Below, piece after piece: positions 1 to 24,335 of a stretch of DNA of 64,000 nt. A program made the position numbers and the translations under genes. The notes below the pieces were generated by a model that saw nothing but the letters and a program-made list of their open reading frames with translations, made no database searches and was not told the DNA's origin. The stretch lies in NCBI RefSeq assembly GCF_010015445.1, contig NC_053123.1, positions 11,109,434 through 11,173,433 on the forward strand. The letters run 5' to 3'. Source of the DNA: Perca fluviatilis. Lineage: Eukaryota; Chordata; Actinopteri; Perciformes; Percidae. Numbering within the stretch: position 1 is the stretch's first letter; the number at the start of each line of letters is the position of its first letter.

Positions 1-1676
1 GAACAGAGAAAACAAACAGATAACAGACAGGAAATTGCCCCATAGACAAAAAGTGTACCTCTATAATATACTGAACTGATAATATAATAAACTTTGTAGA
101 CCACAACATAACATACAACACACAAAACATTAAAACATATTAAAACAGGTAGTAAAACAGGAACAGAATTGAATTGAATTGTCATTCTAAACAGTAAAAG
201 TGTATACTTATTTCCAATGTACGAAACAATAACGCATGACTGGTAAATCCCTCAAAAGATAATCAGCCATGAGCGTGGCTGAGTGATAGTCCTTGTTTCG
301 CATGGAGAAAGAAATGATTAAAAGTCCTGGAAGGCCACGCCATTGACCTTTTTCACGGCAGACATGTTGACATGTCATAGTAGGAAAAGCACAGGTGTAT
401 TCCAAACCATTAATGATGGCTGCATTCCACTTGGGTGAGGCCCTGGTATGGTGCATGCTGACTCACTGAAATAGCTTACTGGGACATGTGATGGAATTGA
501 GCCATCGTTAAGGTGTCCACCCAAATCAATTATTAGGGGTCACTTGGTTTAAGGTATTGTACAGGAGCAGTGACACAACTTGACAAACAAAAGCATGTGG
601 AAGAATAGAAATGCAGCTGTTTCATCACTGCTCATTGATTATGCTCGTCCACAGTAGAAGTAGTTACACAGTTACGCAGTCAGTTCTGTGAAGATTCCAA
701 GATGTGGATATTCATTTTGTCCTGTCTGTGTTAAATATTTTAATGTTTCTGAGTGTGTTTTGTGTGTTTTATTTCTATATGTTTTGTTTTACAATGTACT
801 GTATGTCTCTTTTAATAAATGAAAAAAATATAATCAGTATCCTATTATTAAAATAAGCTCACAACTAATTTTTCACTACAAAAAAGAGACAAAATAAAAA
901 GGCAGCCCTTAGTCTGACTCTGGGTAAGAAGCAAAAAAAGGATAATTCCTCAAACACTGAGCTGTTGCTATAAGACAGGGTACAATGCAGTTATAATTTA
1001 GTCGCACTAGAGAAACATGATGAATGTTAACACCAGGTGTAAGGAGGAGGCCCGTACTGTACAGTATGTCAGGCCAAAATAGACAGCCCTCAGATGCATT
1101 ACTGTCCTTGGCTGGTGGATGAGTGCGGGGACTCTCATGAATAAATAAGGAGAACAATGGTTGTTCTTTTCAAAATGGATGGGAAATGCTTGCCCAACAG
1201 GTTAACAGCTTCTAAATAAGGACATATGTTTGTCATGGTTGTTGCGATAGACGCTCAGCATGGTCGACAGCAGCAGACCAACCATTCAAGTTCAGCCTTG
1301 CTTTTCAATGTACACAACAACCTGCTGTCTGCATTTAATGCTATAGGGATGTTGTTTTTCTTATTCTTGCAAATTGTTCTTTACTGGCCATCTTCTGTTT
1401 CTTCCATGGTAAGATATAGAAAAACAGAAATAATAGGGCCCCACATCAGTAATTTTCATGTCAAAATGTGTATTTCCCTAAAAAGGCAGTTGTGGGCGTC
1501 ATGTTTTTTTGTGGTAAATTGTTCAGCAGACTGACTATCTGTCACTGTCTCATATGTTGCATACACATTTGCCATTGTATGCCTTTGTGTTGACAGTAAA
1601 TAGATGTCATGAAATGAGGGCAGAAGGAGGGGGAAAAACACACTAAAGTCCCTGGTTGGAATTGAAATGCATCTCT

Positions 1677-1893
1677 TATATGGATTGCCATGACATTTGG
1701 TACAGACATTCATTTCCCCCTCAGGATGAATTCTAATAACTTCAGTGATCCCTTAACTTTTCCTGGTGAACATTGTAAACATTATACCTGCTAAACATCA
1801 GCGTGTTAGCATAGGCACTGTGATAGCATTTATCTAAAAGCAAAGTGTCACAGAGATGCTATAGCGTGGCTGTAGACGCTCAGTTTTGTTTTC
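1677..1893 (+). repeat. Dispersed fish repeat, first copy
   Basis: GGATTGCCATGACATTTGG, then TAAACATTATACCTGCTAAAC and a GCTGTAGACGCTCAG end match the repeat at 39925-40400 in order, with an internal deletion. Not coding. Confidence 0.6.
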
Positions 1894-2059
1894 TTGTTTT
1901 CAAAAAAAGGCATGAGCAATTAAATCAAATAAACAACAGAATAAGGTAAGGAGGTAAGGAAAGGAAAGGAATGTTTGTTAAAAGTCCTTAATGACCATGC
2001 CAAAGACACAGACACACTGATGCTCACCCGTCATTTTCCACTACAGAGACAAAATGAAA

Positions 2060-2160
2060 AGCAGTGCAGTGTGTTCCAGATATAACAGTGCTGTAACTGT
2101 TCTAAGTAAGTGATATTGATATATGATAAAAAATCGATAGCGTTAAAGAGAAATTCCAGC
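2060..2160 (+). repeat. Dispersed repeat, inverted partner at 6080-6180
   Basis: It shares TATAACAGTGCTGTAACTGTT and TTAAAGAGAAATT(C/T)CAGC, in the same order, with the reverse strand of 6080-6180. This is an inverted pair about 4 kb apart. The TTAAAGAGAAATTCC end resembles the termini of the foldback element at 42949. Confidence 0.6.
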
Positions 2161-2490
2161 TTGCACCTAAAAACCACCTGTTTCATCTTTAGTCTTTACA
2201 TTTCTTCGCCCGAACATCCCAGTGCACATCACTATGAATGGATGGATAAATGGATAGATTAAACAGTCTCAGCTTCTTAAGAGCTCTCAGATTTCAAAAT
2301 AGATGATGAAAGACAATTGCAGGCTGAAAGACAGACGGACAAACAGGGTCGATCATTGACTCGTTAATCTTCGGGCTTTATTGGATGAAGAGTGACAGAG
2401 ACGCCTCCGAGCAGTCAATCCTTGTGTAATCTTCACAGGCAAACTTCTCCAAGCATCAGTCATTGCAAACTCTGTTTGTGAGTCTCCAGC

Positions 2491-2516
2491 TACACACACA
2501 CACACACACACACACA
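2491..2516. repeat. (CA)n microsatellite
   Basis: About 13 CA units. No gene nearby that I can support. Confidence 0.9.
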
Positions 2517-4527
2517 AATAAAACCACACCCTTCCAAATCCTGTCTCAGTGAAATTCCGCCCACTCCCTGCTGTCACCCTTAATTTCCTTTCTGTTAAAT
2601 TATTCTCTTTCTTTCACAAACAAATGAGCTTACACGCATGTTTGAATATTTGTGTCCCAATCAATATGCAGGGAGGAAAAACACAACAATAAAGAGGTCA
2701 TCAGGAGAGAGCTGACAGTAATGTGTTCAAACCCTGGTATCCATGTTTACATTTATTAAAGCACATGAATGTGTTACTACCTCTCACTATGCCATACCTG
2801 ATATTCAATGTCCCATCATTTTTTACAGCTTTGTGGATTCCCTACTGAGTTCTGTTCGCCCTCCCTGTAACCCAGCCTATCTCTGCACAGTCAGCCTTGG
2901 CAGATCAATGGCACAGCATGAGGTTAGGTTTTTAATTGAGCTGTCCTGAAGGGTGGGGGATGTTTTAATGAGGCCAGGTCCTGTTTTCATCCTGACCTTT
3001 GAGACTGCCCTACAGGTGTCCATCCTCTAACTTGAAAAGGAATGTTGGGGCTTGTAGGGCTACCCCAGAGGTGTCAGACCTCACCAAGCTCCTCTGCAGA
3101 GGATGACATTTTCACCTGAATCTAATACGCTCTGTAGATTTTTTTTTCCTTAGCCATTACACAGGACCTGGTGTACCTATCACCAATGCTATACTCCAGC
3201 AAGATGAAAAGGATGTTCTATGGTCACATGTATAAATAATGTATATGGAGCACATCATCCATCAAGTGCTAGCTAAGCAACCGTATCTGCAATTTTTTTA
3301 ATCAACTTACTAACTGTTGTCTTGAAGCTTGGAGGTCTGCCGTCCACCATTAAGCATTTTCTGGTATTTGTGTCAGTGCTGTATAAGTGCAAGAATCTGC
3401 TTGCCAAAGTGAAAACACAGTATTCCATGTACCTATTTTTCACTGCCCAGAAAAGTGGAAACCATGACTTTAAAATGAAAAAAAGTAAGCCAGCAGGTGT
3501 TCCTATAGTACCAATGTAATTGAAGCCGCTTTTAATTCATCTTTGGCCTCTGGAGGGATTGCCAACTTACACTGCAGACATGGAGAAATAGTAGCATTAA
3601 TTTGGAATCATGTTTCAGGCCATCTGATAATTGTTCAGTCAGAAACACTCGTCTTAGCGTTAACCATTTATTGCAACAAATACTTGGCGATTAAGGCTCT
3701 GTTGTAATGATGCTCCCTGGATCAGTCAAGCAGCATGCTAAGCTGAAACAGGGAGCACGCTGCTGAGACCCCCCCTGTACACAAGAGTGGGGCCAATCCA
3801 AGACATTAAAACAATTTCAGTTATGATGACACTTTAAAACAATAGGTGGAGGCTGGGGTGGTGGAGGCGAGCTTTGCCAGCAGCAGCGGTGTGAGGCAGC
3901 ATTGGAGTAGCAGGAAGCAGTGAGGAATAGGTAGACATTTAAATGGACCGCCTGATGTGAAAAATGGCTGTGATTGGTTGTGACTGGTGGGAATGATAAT
4001 TCAGTTAGTGAGCAAATTACTTCCGTGTCCTGCATGAACTAACGCAATGCTTAATTTAATTACTATATTCACTAGTTTGTTTCTATATTTTTTTAACCAA
4101 CTACTGGGATAAGTATCTACTGTAAGTATTAAGCAGCTGGAATATGATCACCAATCAATGCCTACTTAATCACTTTGCGTGTCAGCCTTTGGAACTGTAG
4201 CATAGTGCTTATCAGAGCATTTCTGCTGGAACAGGCTGCCTACAGGGGTTTGGTGTGAGACCATACGGTAAATAAAAAACTTAAACCAGAGCAAAATAGG
4301 TGTAAAACGCTCAGTGGAGCTGTTGGGTGTTATCTTTGGCTTTGGATTTTGAGAAACACCTTTCATTTCACAGTGTGTCAAAAAAGCATTAACTCACATT
4401 TCCTTACATTTTTGTGTTAATTGAACCATTAGCAAGAGCCCCACTAACGCACACAGACGTTTGAGGCTCTGCCTTCCTGTGTGTTTGAGCCCACAAGGTT
4501 TATGTCTTTAAGTAAAATGTTGCTAAT

Positions 4528-5054
4528 CCATCCATCTTCGTCCGCTTATCTGGTGTCGGGTCGCGGGGGGAGCAGCTCCAGCAGGGGACCCCAAACTTCC
4601 CTTTCCCAAGCCACATTAACCAGCTCTGACTGGGGGATCCCGAGGTGTTCCCAGGCCAGGTTGGAGATAAAATCCCTCCACCTAGTCTTGGGTCTTGCCC
4701 GAGGCCTCCTCCCAGCTGGACGTGCCTGGAACACCTCCCTAGGGAGGCGCCCAGGGGGCATCCTTACCAGATGCCCGAACCACCTCAACTGGCTCCTTTC
4801 GACGCAAAGGAGCAGCGGCTCTACTCTGAGCTCCTCATGGATGACTGAGCTTCTCACCCTATCTCTAAGGGAGACGCCAGCCACCCTCCTGAGGAAACCC
4901 ATTTCGGCCGCTTGTACCCTGGATCTCATTCTTTCGTTCATGACCCAGACTTCATGACCATAGGTGAGGGTAGGAACGAAAACTTACCGGTAGATCGAGA
5001 GCTTTGCCTTCTGGCTCAGCTCTCTTTTCGTCACAATTATTATGTTATAGCAAT
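4528..5054 (-). mobile_element. 5'-truncated non-LTR retrotransposon (LINE) copy with target-site duplications
   Basis: The minus strand encodes the C-terminal end of a fish LINE ORF2, with the recognisable LRWFGHLVRMPPGRLP and RPKTRWRDFISNLAWEHLGIP blocks and LLPPRPDTR near the end. Reading from about 5035 to 4546, one in-frame TAA breaks the frame shortly before the Met at 4941, so it is dead. The left end carries a short CCATCCATC tail. The copy is flanked by an exact 12-bp direct repeat, AATGTTGCTAAT, at 4516-4527 and 5055-5066. The LINE clade is not certain. Confidence 0.85.
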
Positions 5055-6079
5055 AATGTTGCTAATGGTTTAATAAAAAGAAAATTATTAGAAGAAAATT
5101 GATGAATGCTCACCCTATATTTGAATTTATTAGATTTCTATATTATAATCGGCATGAAAGACAACCATTTCCATTGCACTACATCTGGCAACCTACTGTG
5201 AGGATCTTCAGCTCAGGGATTTAATAGTAGAATAATACTAGCAGTTTTAATATACTGTAGGTATTCAATGTAATGGAAAGTTTTAGTGTGCATTATCACC
5301 ATCTATTGTACATCTAAAAAAAGAATACTTTTCACATGTCTCAAATAAGTTATCAATCTGGATAGGCCTACAGTTCAGACAAATCCTCATTGAGAATGAT
5401 TACAGGTCAAGGTCTAGGCTTTGGTCATATCTATGGCTATGACAAAGGTCTGAAGTACCATATGATAGCCTGTTTCATCCTTCGCAGCCGAGCACTTCTG
5501 CGGACTTGATGTGATAATGGCGAGCATTTCAGACATGTTACAATTCCAATGACTCATGTCGCCAATTCCACAAGTCTGCAGGGCTGATTTTCAGGTTCAG
5601 GAAAAGCCATTTTATGGACATTCTATTAGCTTTCCTCTGGTGCAACCCACAGGCCAAAATGTGAACTTTACAAATGAGATACTGTGTATCCATTGAGCAG
5701 ATTTTCTCTGACATTGCCTTCCTAATTCATGCTCCCAAGGGGCTAAACCCTTTTGGTTTTAATGGACTTCCCTCCAGTGCCACCCTCAGGAAATAAAATC
5801 CCCTCCTCCTCATGTTTGCTTCATCGAGCGTGTTTGTTATCATGGAACATAATAGTAAACAGCCTATAGTGAATGGCTGCAATATATAGCTGGCTTATAG
5901 CTTTTTAGAATGATGTTTCACAATGTTGGGCACATGTCAGCTTTTATTCTTCATTGCATCACATTATATTAAATTAAATTATTTATTATATTACATTTTT
6001 TTTGATGAAAATCCAGTTTACAGTATGCAAGTATAAAGGGTGTCAGTGTAAAATCAGAATAACATAAAATCACACACTA

Positions 6080-6180
6080 GAGTAGTGCTGAAATTTCTCT
6101 TTAACTCTTTTGATTTCTAGATACCCCCATAAAACAGTTACAGCACTGTTATAGCTGGAAAGCACTGCAGCTGACCAAAT
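6080..6180 (-). repeat. Dispersed repeat, inverted partner of 2060-2160
   Basis: Reverse complement of the repeat at 2060-2160, with a diverged middle. No terminal duplication identified. Confidence 0.6.
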
Positions 6181-6659
6181 TCAACATTGTTAGCTAGCAG
6201 CTAAATATTGCTCAAAAAGAAAGCAGATACAGAGGGGTAATTTCACTGCAGTGGGACCCATTACAGGCGTAACATTTAACATTTGATTTAAAAAGGCCTG
6301 TTTTCTGTAAATGCCAGGCCCATGTCTGTATTCAGACTTTGGCTTTGAGGTGAAATTGCCCCCGTTATGAGTAGGTGACCCAGAGCCGTGGGTTACTGTG
6401 GTTACATCAAAGCAGTCATTATTTGGAAAGCCACATACAAAAACACCCAACATCCTGCTGGAGCACATCTGTAAGAGTACCAGGAGTGTATTCGCCCAGT
6501 AGGGACTACCTCAATACATAATTGTCACCTGGATGTGACCCAACAACACAGGAATGGTCTCACTTGGAAGATTTGACCATGGAGTGGAATGGCATGATAT
6601 CAAGCTTTCACACATGGACATGTCTATAATCTTGATTATACCATATTTCTATATTATAA

Positions 6660-6960
6660 CCAGTGTTGTGCAAGTTACTGAACATTTTTAATTAGTAAGT
6701 TACTTTTCTCAAAAGTAATTTAATTACAGCACAGTGGCTCAGTGGTTAGCACTGCTGTCTCACAGCAAGTAGGCACTGTAACTAGGACTACAGTTGAAAA
6801 TTAGCCGGCTGGCTAACACTGGCACATTTACAGAAATGTTGATTAATGGCCATTGTCCTCATAAATAAATACATTTAAAAAAAAAAAAAACTTTACCAAG
6901 TACTGCTTATATAAGTAAAAGTAGTTACTAGGGAAATTAACTTTCGCATAACTTTTAAAT
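6660..6960. repeat. Mosaic of two short repeat fragments
   Basis: CAGTGTTGTGCAAGTTACT... plus AAGTTACTTTTCTCAAAAGTAAT resembles one fish repeat. A GCACAGTGGCTCAGTGGTTA...CACAGCAAG phrase of another interrupts it at about 6727-6776. Confidence 0.45.
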
Positions 6961-9024
6961 ATCTGCTTCAAGTCTCTTATTAATGCACACATACAGTAGC
7001 TATATTATTTTAGTGTTGCTGTGGAACTGTGTGGGAAAAGACCACTGTCAAATTTAATCTATGATTGTGCCCATTATCACTATGATGAGAAGTATGCGGA
7101 ACCAGGGCTGTAGGCAGCGTTTAGAAATGAGAGGTCCGGAATGTTGTCTTTTAATCGGGCTTACTTACTGCATTTCTGGAAAAGCAAAATTCATACCAAA
7201 ATGACACCTAAAAACACAACCTACATACACTATAAACAAGCTCGTTATATTTAATTAAATACCTAGAGAGGGACCCGTTGGCAAAAAATACTTTTGCTAA
7301 ATACAGTTCAGGTACTTGTACTTTGAATATTTCCATGTTTTGCTATACTTTATACTTCTACTCCACTACAAGTCAGAGGGAAATATTGTACTTCTTACAC
7401 TACATTTATTTGACACTTAGTTACTTTTTACAACACACATATGCTTGATTGAATGATATGATGCAGTACTATACTACTAATCAGTAGTATAGAACATTGT
7501 GTCTAAAACATTGACAAAGAGCAACATTAAACTGCTCTTACATGCATTCGTTTGTGATAGAAACAGGCTAATATAATCCTGCAAGCACTTGTATGGTTGA
7601 TACTTTAAGCAGTTTACTGATAATACTTCTATTCTTTTACTTCATTACCATTTTTAATTCAGGACTTTTATAATAAAGTATTTACATTTACTAAAGGCGT
7701 TCACTCGCCTCCCTTTGTTGATTTCATGCATACAAAATGTGAAGCGATGCGACACATAATTTTTGCACGAGAGCCCTGTATTTTTGAATTTGAAAACACC
7801 TGATATGCTTTAATCAATTGATACTGTATGAAATCGGTTATCAGGTTAAACTTACCACATTTTTCAATGGCAAATCAAATCCACCATCGTCCTGCTGAAA
7901 CAAGGTTTATTTTTGCATACATTTGCAAAAACCCAAGGGGTATAAAAATCTTTTATAGTACTGAACATACGTGAATTTGGTGCCAGACTGTGACAAGAGA
8001 ATCACATTAACTTGTGCACTAGAGGGAGAACTGTGGTGGCATCCTTGACCTCCTGAACAGAAGAATACTTTACACATCTATTTCATGAGACAGGCGTGTT
8101 GCAGAGAGACGACGAGAAGGTCAAAAGTTGCAAACAAACTCCTGCACACTATCTATCTTGCAAAAATACATTTATTTGCGGTGTTTCGGTGCTAGACCAT
8201 CATACTGTTGACCTCCTGACCCATAGTAAGGTACATTACTGTGTAGAGAACAACACAAACATATGGATATGCCATGGACAGTAAAACGAAAACTAAAAAG
8301 AAATTTATTTTAATGAGGCCGATATAGTTATGAAAAAACTGAATTCATAATGATATACACACCTTGTTTCATCATGGTTTTTCTGTGTCAGTGACACACA
8401 TTTTGCCTGCTTAGATTGTTTGATATTAATGATTATTTAAAATGGTAGCCGTTTAACCAACAGTTAACAGATTTAATATGTAGGTCCATGGTGTAGCATG
8501 AATTCATATCCAGACCCAAAAGCATGGTGTGGAACATAGAGGTCTACCTGTAAATAGCTTTGGGATATAATTTAGATATTATCTGAGAAGACAAATGTTA
8601 CAGTGCTCCTTACTTTTATATTCTGAATTGCTTGTAAGTGTATATGCTGGGACACAATTTTTATTCATCACTATGTACACATCAAGTATATGTCGATGCA
8701 TATTGCTGTACTGCAGTATCTTTTTATTACTGATTGTTCAGAATAACAAATGTTTTACTGTAAACCACAGCAGTTCACCCATAGCCTCTTGTATTCAACA
8801 TTTGCCTGAGATGAGTTTTTAAAATTTAGTCTATTATTTGAGAAAAAAATAAAAATAAAATATTTGGCCCAACACCTTCTCTACACTACATAGGCAGCGT
8901 AGTGAAAGCAGCACAACAACATCAGCTTCGGTCTTTCAGTGTCACACTGCTTACGTTCAACCACAGCACTGCTATGCACGCAGATGTCTTTTGGAAGTGC
9001 TCACAGCCAAATGCAATCAATGCA

Positions 9025-19603
<10,579 letters not shown>

Positions 19604-20265
19604 CTTCTGCTGTGGAGACAGATGAGACCTTTTGAGGAAAGATCTGAGACAGCAGGCAGGAACTTTAGTGGAACAGGGCACAGTGCCAGAGACTGTATAA
19701 TGTAGTAGTACAATGTATGTAACCTTAATCACTCAATGCTTGGGAGGGCAATTTGGTTAAATGTATAGGCAAATTAAAGATTGAGCACCATAAATACACT
19801 GATGGTAATTTGAAGGGAGAGAAGATCATTTTTTTTAGAATAACGTTCCATCCTCTTCACTTGATCCTTTCCCTTAGAAAGAGGTATTGCTTAAATGCAA
19901 TTCCTCTGCTAAAGTGCTAAATTATCATATGTCCTGTTGCATTGTGACAGCACATAAGAAGCGGTTGTTACTGCCAGACCTGAACACACTGCCATCTAAA
20001 CTGGCTGTTGGATAGTGTCAACTTAACTATCCTTAGCTAGCTAATTCGAACAAAGACAAATTAACAGTGAAAAATGCAGCAAGTTGGCGGTTAGCTACAT
20101 TAACTAGCTAGCTGGCGGGGATACTACAGTTAGCTAGCAAGTGAAGTTGAAGACCGTTTACCAATAAGCCATAATCTTACGTTATGTGTACATTAGCATG
20201 CCGATGTTAACTAAACCTTAACGATGCAGCCACATGAAGTTAGTTTGCACAAATCCGAGCCTTAC

Positions 20266-20450
20266 CCGATACACTTAAACGTTAACGTTGTTTCACCAAT
20301 ACACCAAAGCCAGTGCCACCGCTTCCTTATGTCATTTCAGTGTACGCTTACTTTTGTCTCTAACAAACACAGCTAAAGCTCATTTTACACATTTTTATTT
20401 CTGAATCTTTAAACTGCTAGGTTATCCAGCATGCTTCCTGACTTTTTTGA
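20266..20450 (-). other. gtf2e1: Probable 5' non-coding exon of gtf2e1
   Basis: On the minus strand a strong donor (ATCGG followed by GTAAGG) has its exon edge at 20266. It could join the acceptor just before the gtf2e1 start codon (exon edge 19609, CCACAG then CAGAAGATG). The upstream limit of this exon is a guess placed before the ETS-like motif at 20461. Inferred from splice signals only; transcript data would fix it. Confidence 0.4.
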
Positions 20451-20659
20451 GAAGACAACCCCGGAAATAAAAACCAACACCGCAACAAAGATTGCACTCA
20501 ATAGCCAATCGTAGCAAAGGATTGTTGATTGATATACATTTTGACGAATGGCTCTGCTTCCTGTCTATTAGACTTATTTTAACCAATCAGAGTAGATAAA
20601 TAACATTTGCAGGCGGGGTTTCCACTGTTTTCTTCCGGGACGCCGCTGTCACCAAAAAA
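20266..20659. promoter_or_regulatory. Bidirectional promoter region of gtf2e1 and rabl3
   Basis: The two start codons face away from each other and are about 1.06 kb apart (19603 and 20660). Within the last 200 bp there are two CCAAT boxes (20505-20509 and 20583-20587). There are also two oppositely oriented ETS/GABP-like cores, CCGGAAAT at 20461-20468 and CTTCCGGG at 20632-20639. ETS and CCAAT motifs without a TATA box are usual for housekeeping divergent promoters. rabl3 initiation probably lies just before 20660, since its ATG follows the ETS motif by about 20 bp. The motifs are read directly; their use is inferred. Confidence 0.65.
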
Positions 20660-23600
20660 ATGGCTTCTCTTGACAGGGTAAAAGTATTAGTTTTAGGAGA
20701 TTCCGGTAAGTTAAGTAATTTTCGCACGGTAGACTATTATTTCAACCTGTTTGCTTATTTGTAAATACATGTGTTTGTTCTGGGTAACTATCACGCGGTT
20801 TGTAACCTTTGCTATCTTTAATTAGCTAGGGGACCTTAAATTCTGAAAGTCTGTTATCGTTATGTGGCTCTGTAAACCTGCACACCTGACGCAACATAAT
20901 CATCGTGTCTGCTGGTGAATTTGGGATAAAGGTGGACCATCGACCCTTAATTTAAAAGCAATAATTGCACCCGTTATATTGTATTCACACTGGCCACTGC
21001 CGACCTAAAATGATGCATTTGCGTGTAAGAAGACTGCTCAGTATAGTTGACGAACAATCACCAAAAGTTAAAAATTTTATCGAAACATGTTTGACGAATT
21101 AAAAAGTGACACCCAACAGCTCGTTAAAGATATTTACTGATGTTCTACAAGGTATATGCATCGATGGAAACGAAGGCTATGTTACACTGACTTGTTTTTA
21201 CAATTGAGTCGTGTCATCATACGTAGCAATTTTATAGCATTACATCAAGACTGAAAGCCACAAATTATGATATTCCATACAAAATGCATGTCTTGGAGTC
21301 ATTGCATGACTGTACTGATCCCCCACCCACATTTTTTATCTTTTACAGGGGTGGGCAAGTCTTCCTTGGTCCATCTGCTATGTCAGAATCAGGTGTTAGG
21401 AAATCCGTCATGGACTGTTGGTTGCTCTGTGGATGTACGGGTAAGCAGGTTGAACACCTAATTAACAAAATGTCATTAAGAAAAGGTCTAAAATGATGGT
21501 GTTGGCCTTTTAAATAAGCATCTATAATAAACTATAATAGATACTTTATACAACAACCTTTTTAAATGAGGCTGAAATGTTGGAGCCATTTAAAAACAAC
21601 AACAAAAAAAACTATTCAATTACAGGTCCAAGACTATAAAGAGGGTACCCCGGAGGAGAAAACCTACTACATTGAACTCTGGGATGTCGGAGGATCTATT
21701 GGCAGTGCCAGCAGTATCAAAAGCACCAGAGCCGTCTTCTACAATTCAGTTAATGGTAAAGATGGATATTCTATGATTATTAATCAGAAATCATTAGCGT
21801 TGCTATTATTTAGTTGTGTTATCTTCTTTTTTTTTTTCTCTATTCAGGAATTATGTTGGTACACGATTTAACAAATAAGAAATCCTCTCAGAATCTCTAC
21901 CGCTGGTCACTAGAAGCTTTAAACAAGGATTCCTCACCAACAGGAGTTATTGTCTCAAACGGGTAAGTACTGTGTCATGGTATTGTTTGTATGGCGAATA
22001 AACTGTATACACGTTGATACAGTTGTAAAAGTTAGATATTAAGTTGTGACTGAAAATGGTGGATACTGGGGTGTTAAGTCATATTCTTGTCTCCCTGCAG
22101 TGACTATGATAGAGAGCAGTTTGCTGAGAACCCAGTGCCTTTGCTGCTGATTGGCACCAAGTTTGACCAGATCCCAGAGAATAAACGCAATGAAGTTCTT
22201 ACTCGGACGGCCTTCCTGTCTGAGGACTTCAATGCAGAGGAGATCAATCTCGTAGGTCAACTTTTTTTTTTTCGACGAGCTCTGACCTAAAGCCCATTAC
22301 AAACATGCAATCTATAACATTGCTGGCTTCATCTTTGTGTTGAAAAAGCAGCTTTTTGACATTCAAACATAGGTCTCTGTTAAAAAAATGTTTCCACAAA
22401 AACATTGTTTGACTATAACACGACCTTTACAAATAAAGCTGCGATGCTTGAGTAGTATTTGGCATCTAGTACACAAAAGACAGCGCAGAGCTCCTTTCCC
22501 TTCTCACCACAGTTGCAGCACTGCTGGAGAACCGCATCTAGTTGGAAAATAATTATATGAAAGAAGAAGTTCTCTGTTCTCTCGCAAGCTGTATCGGTTA
22601 TGTATAGTCTCACTTGCTAGACCTATCTCCACAGCGCTGTGGAGTAAGGCCTGGCCCCTCCACACATACACTCCTGGATAGGAAAAAAACACGACCTGGG
22701 TTGTTTGCATTTCTTAAAACCAATCACAATCGTGTTGGTCGGCGTTAAGCCCCGGAAGCAGTGGCGGTGGATCTGCAAAATGGTCTTGGCAAGGAACTGG
22801 TTTTGGTGGAACATTTGCACCCCGCAAATGAAAATGCCACATAATATACAGTATTAAATTAACTGTTCCACAATACAGTAAAGTGAGCTATATAAATTCT
22901 ACGGAGTTCATTTTGTAATAAGGCCTGAGGACTTGCATGTTGGAATTTGCATTCAAAATGTTTGTGTAATGTTTTTCTGTTTAGGATGAAGTTTGAATGG
23001 TGGTTATTTTCTAATATAAACTTGTTTGTGACATACATGTATTGTGGCAGCTCGCTAATGCATAAAATCAAGTTACTTCTTTGGTTGATCATCCAGCAGT
23101 AAAATTAAATCTCTGCATTATAAACTGTCACAAAAAAAGAAAATGAAAGCGATCCACAGTACAATAGCAAGCATGGCCATTTTACCATTTTATTAGGATT
23201 GTTATTTATTTTTTTCTAAGAAAAACACATGCCATCAGAACAATTTAAAAGAAATACATAGACATTCTACACATACGGTTGTAGGATTTCACCTGAGAAA
23301 GAAAAGACAGACTTTTTTCTTTAGGTCTGTGGCTGAAGTGCTGTTTTGTTTTCCCAGGACTGCACCAACCCAAGATACCTTGCTGCAGGCACATCAAACG
23401 CAGTGAAGCTTAGCAGGTTCTTTGACAAGGTGAGAACCCAGACGTCTGTAATGCAACATGTGTTATTTTCTGTTTCTGTATATTGTCTTTACAATAAATA
23501 CAGTATGTAAAGGAGATTATTATTCATAACCTTAAAGACCATATGGACAAATGTCATTCAGCCTCCCTCAATCTATCAAATATGTAAGAATTTCCAACAT

Positions 23601-24335
23601 TGACATTCATTATTTAATTTACAATAATTTGATATTGATGCAGCGCTCAAATGATAGTTTTACGTTGAAGGAAGTGGCGTAACTATTTGTTGTTGTTAAT
23701 TAAATTTAAATGAGGAATATTGCAGTATATAACATTCCAAACAACTTTGACTTTATCAAGTAGGCCTAGTTACTTTTTTATATTGAAATGGAATACTAAC
23801 TCTTTTTTTTTTTCTTTTTTTTTAACATGCTTACACAATAATAACTATTTTATTTATTTTATTTTATGACACAATGTATGACGTAAGGATACTTTTTAAA
23901 CAGAAATAAGAAAATCATGTAATGTTTTGTATTGTATCAAGTTTGTAACTTGTGTCTTGACATTGAATTAATATTACAATCAAGTGGGTAACTTCAAACG
24001 TTCGTCTTTTCAGTACAACGTTCTCTATTGCCAATGTACATATGGGTATGTGAGTGTTGTATTTAAAAAATACAGCCTCTTAATCTTAACCTATCTCTTA
24101 ACAGGTAATAGAGAAGAGATATTTCACAAGAGATCCAAGTCAGGTGAGTTCTCCAGTCTTTTTTTGTTTTGGTAAAAGAAAATCTTCACCTAATGAAACT
24201 GAATTCAGTTGTGACAGAGGATAATTTTAAGGTGAACGGTTTCTTTAAAACAGCACATCCCTTTAACTTTCTCTGCAGATGCCGGGTTTCACAGACCGAA
24301 AACGGTTCAACTTCAAAAGTTTGCACTATGACTGA
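20660..24335 (+). CDS. rabl3: RAB-like 3 small GTPase, complete, 8 exons
   Basis: Exons are 20660-20705, 21349-21440, 21626-21755, 21848-21962, 22101-22251, 23358-23429, 24105-24143 and 24279-24335. They give 702 nt, 233 aa plus TGA, with all phases and GT..AG sites consistent; I recall human RABL3 as 236 aa. The protein starts [16 protein letters not shown]. The P-loop GDSGVGKSS spans the exon 1/2 junction at residues 13-21. WDVGG is the switch II/DxxG motif, and GTKFD replaces the usual NKxD guanine-specificity motif. It ends [13 protein letters not shown] with no C-terminal cysteines, so no prenylation is expected, as in the family. RABL3 is reported to act in lymphoid development and to influence KRAS prenylation through SmgGDS (established knowledge). 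The ATG has A at -3 and G at +4. Confidence 0.97.

Larger units (their letters stand above)
1..4515. other. Gene-free stretch, left edge
   Basis: AT-rich sequence with no exon pair, splice-supported frame or protein similarity that I can recognise. It holds the repeats at 1677-1893 and 2060-2160 and a CA microsatellite. Open frames are short and unlike known proteins. Confidence 0.6.

Noticed and set aside
4481..4957. 158-codon plus-strand frame over the LINE
   Set aside because: Shadow of the LINE ORF2, which reads on the minus strand.
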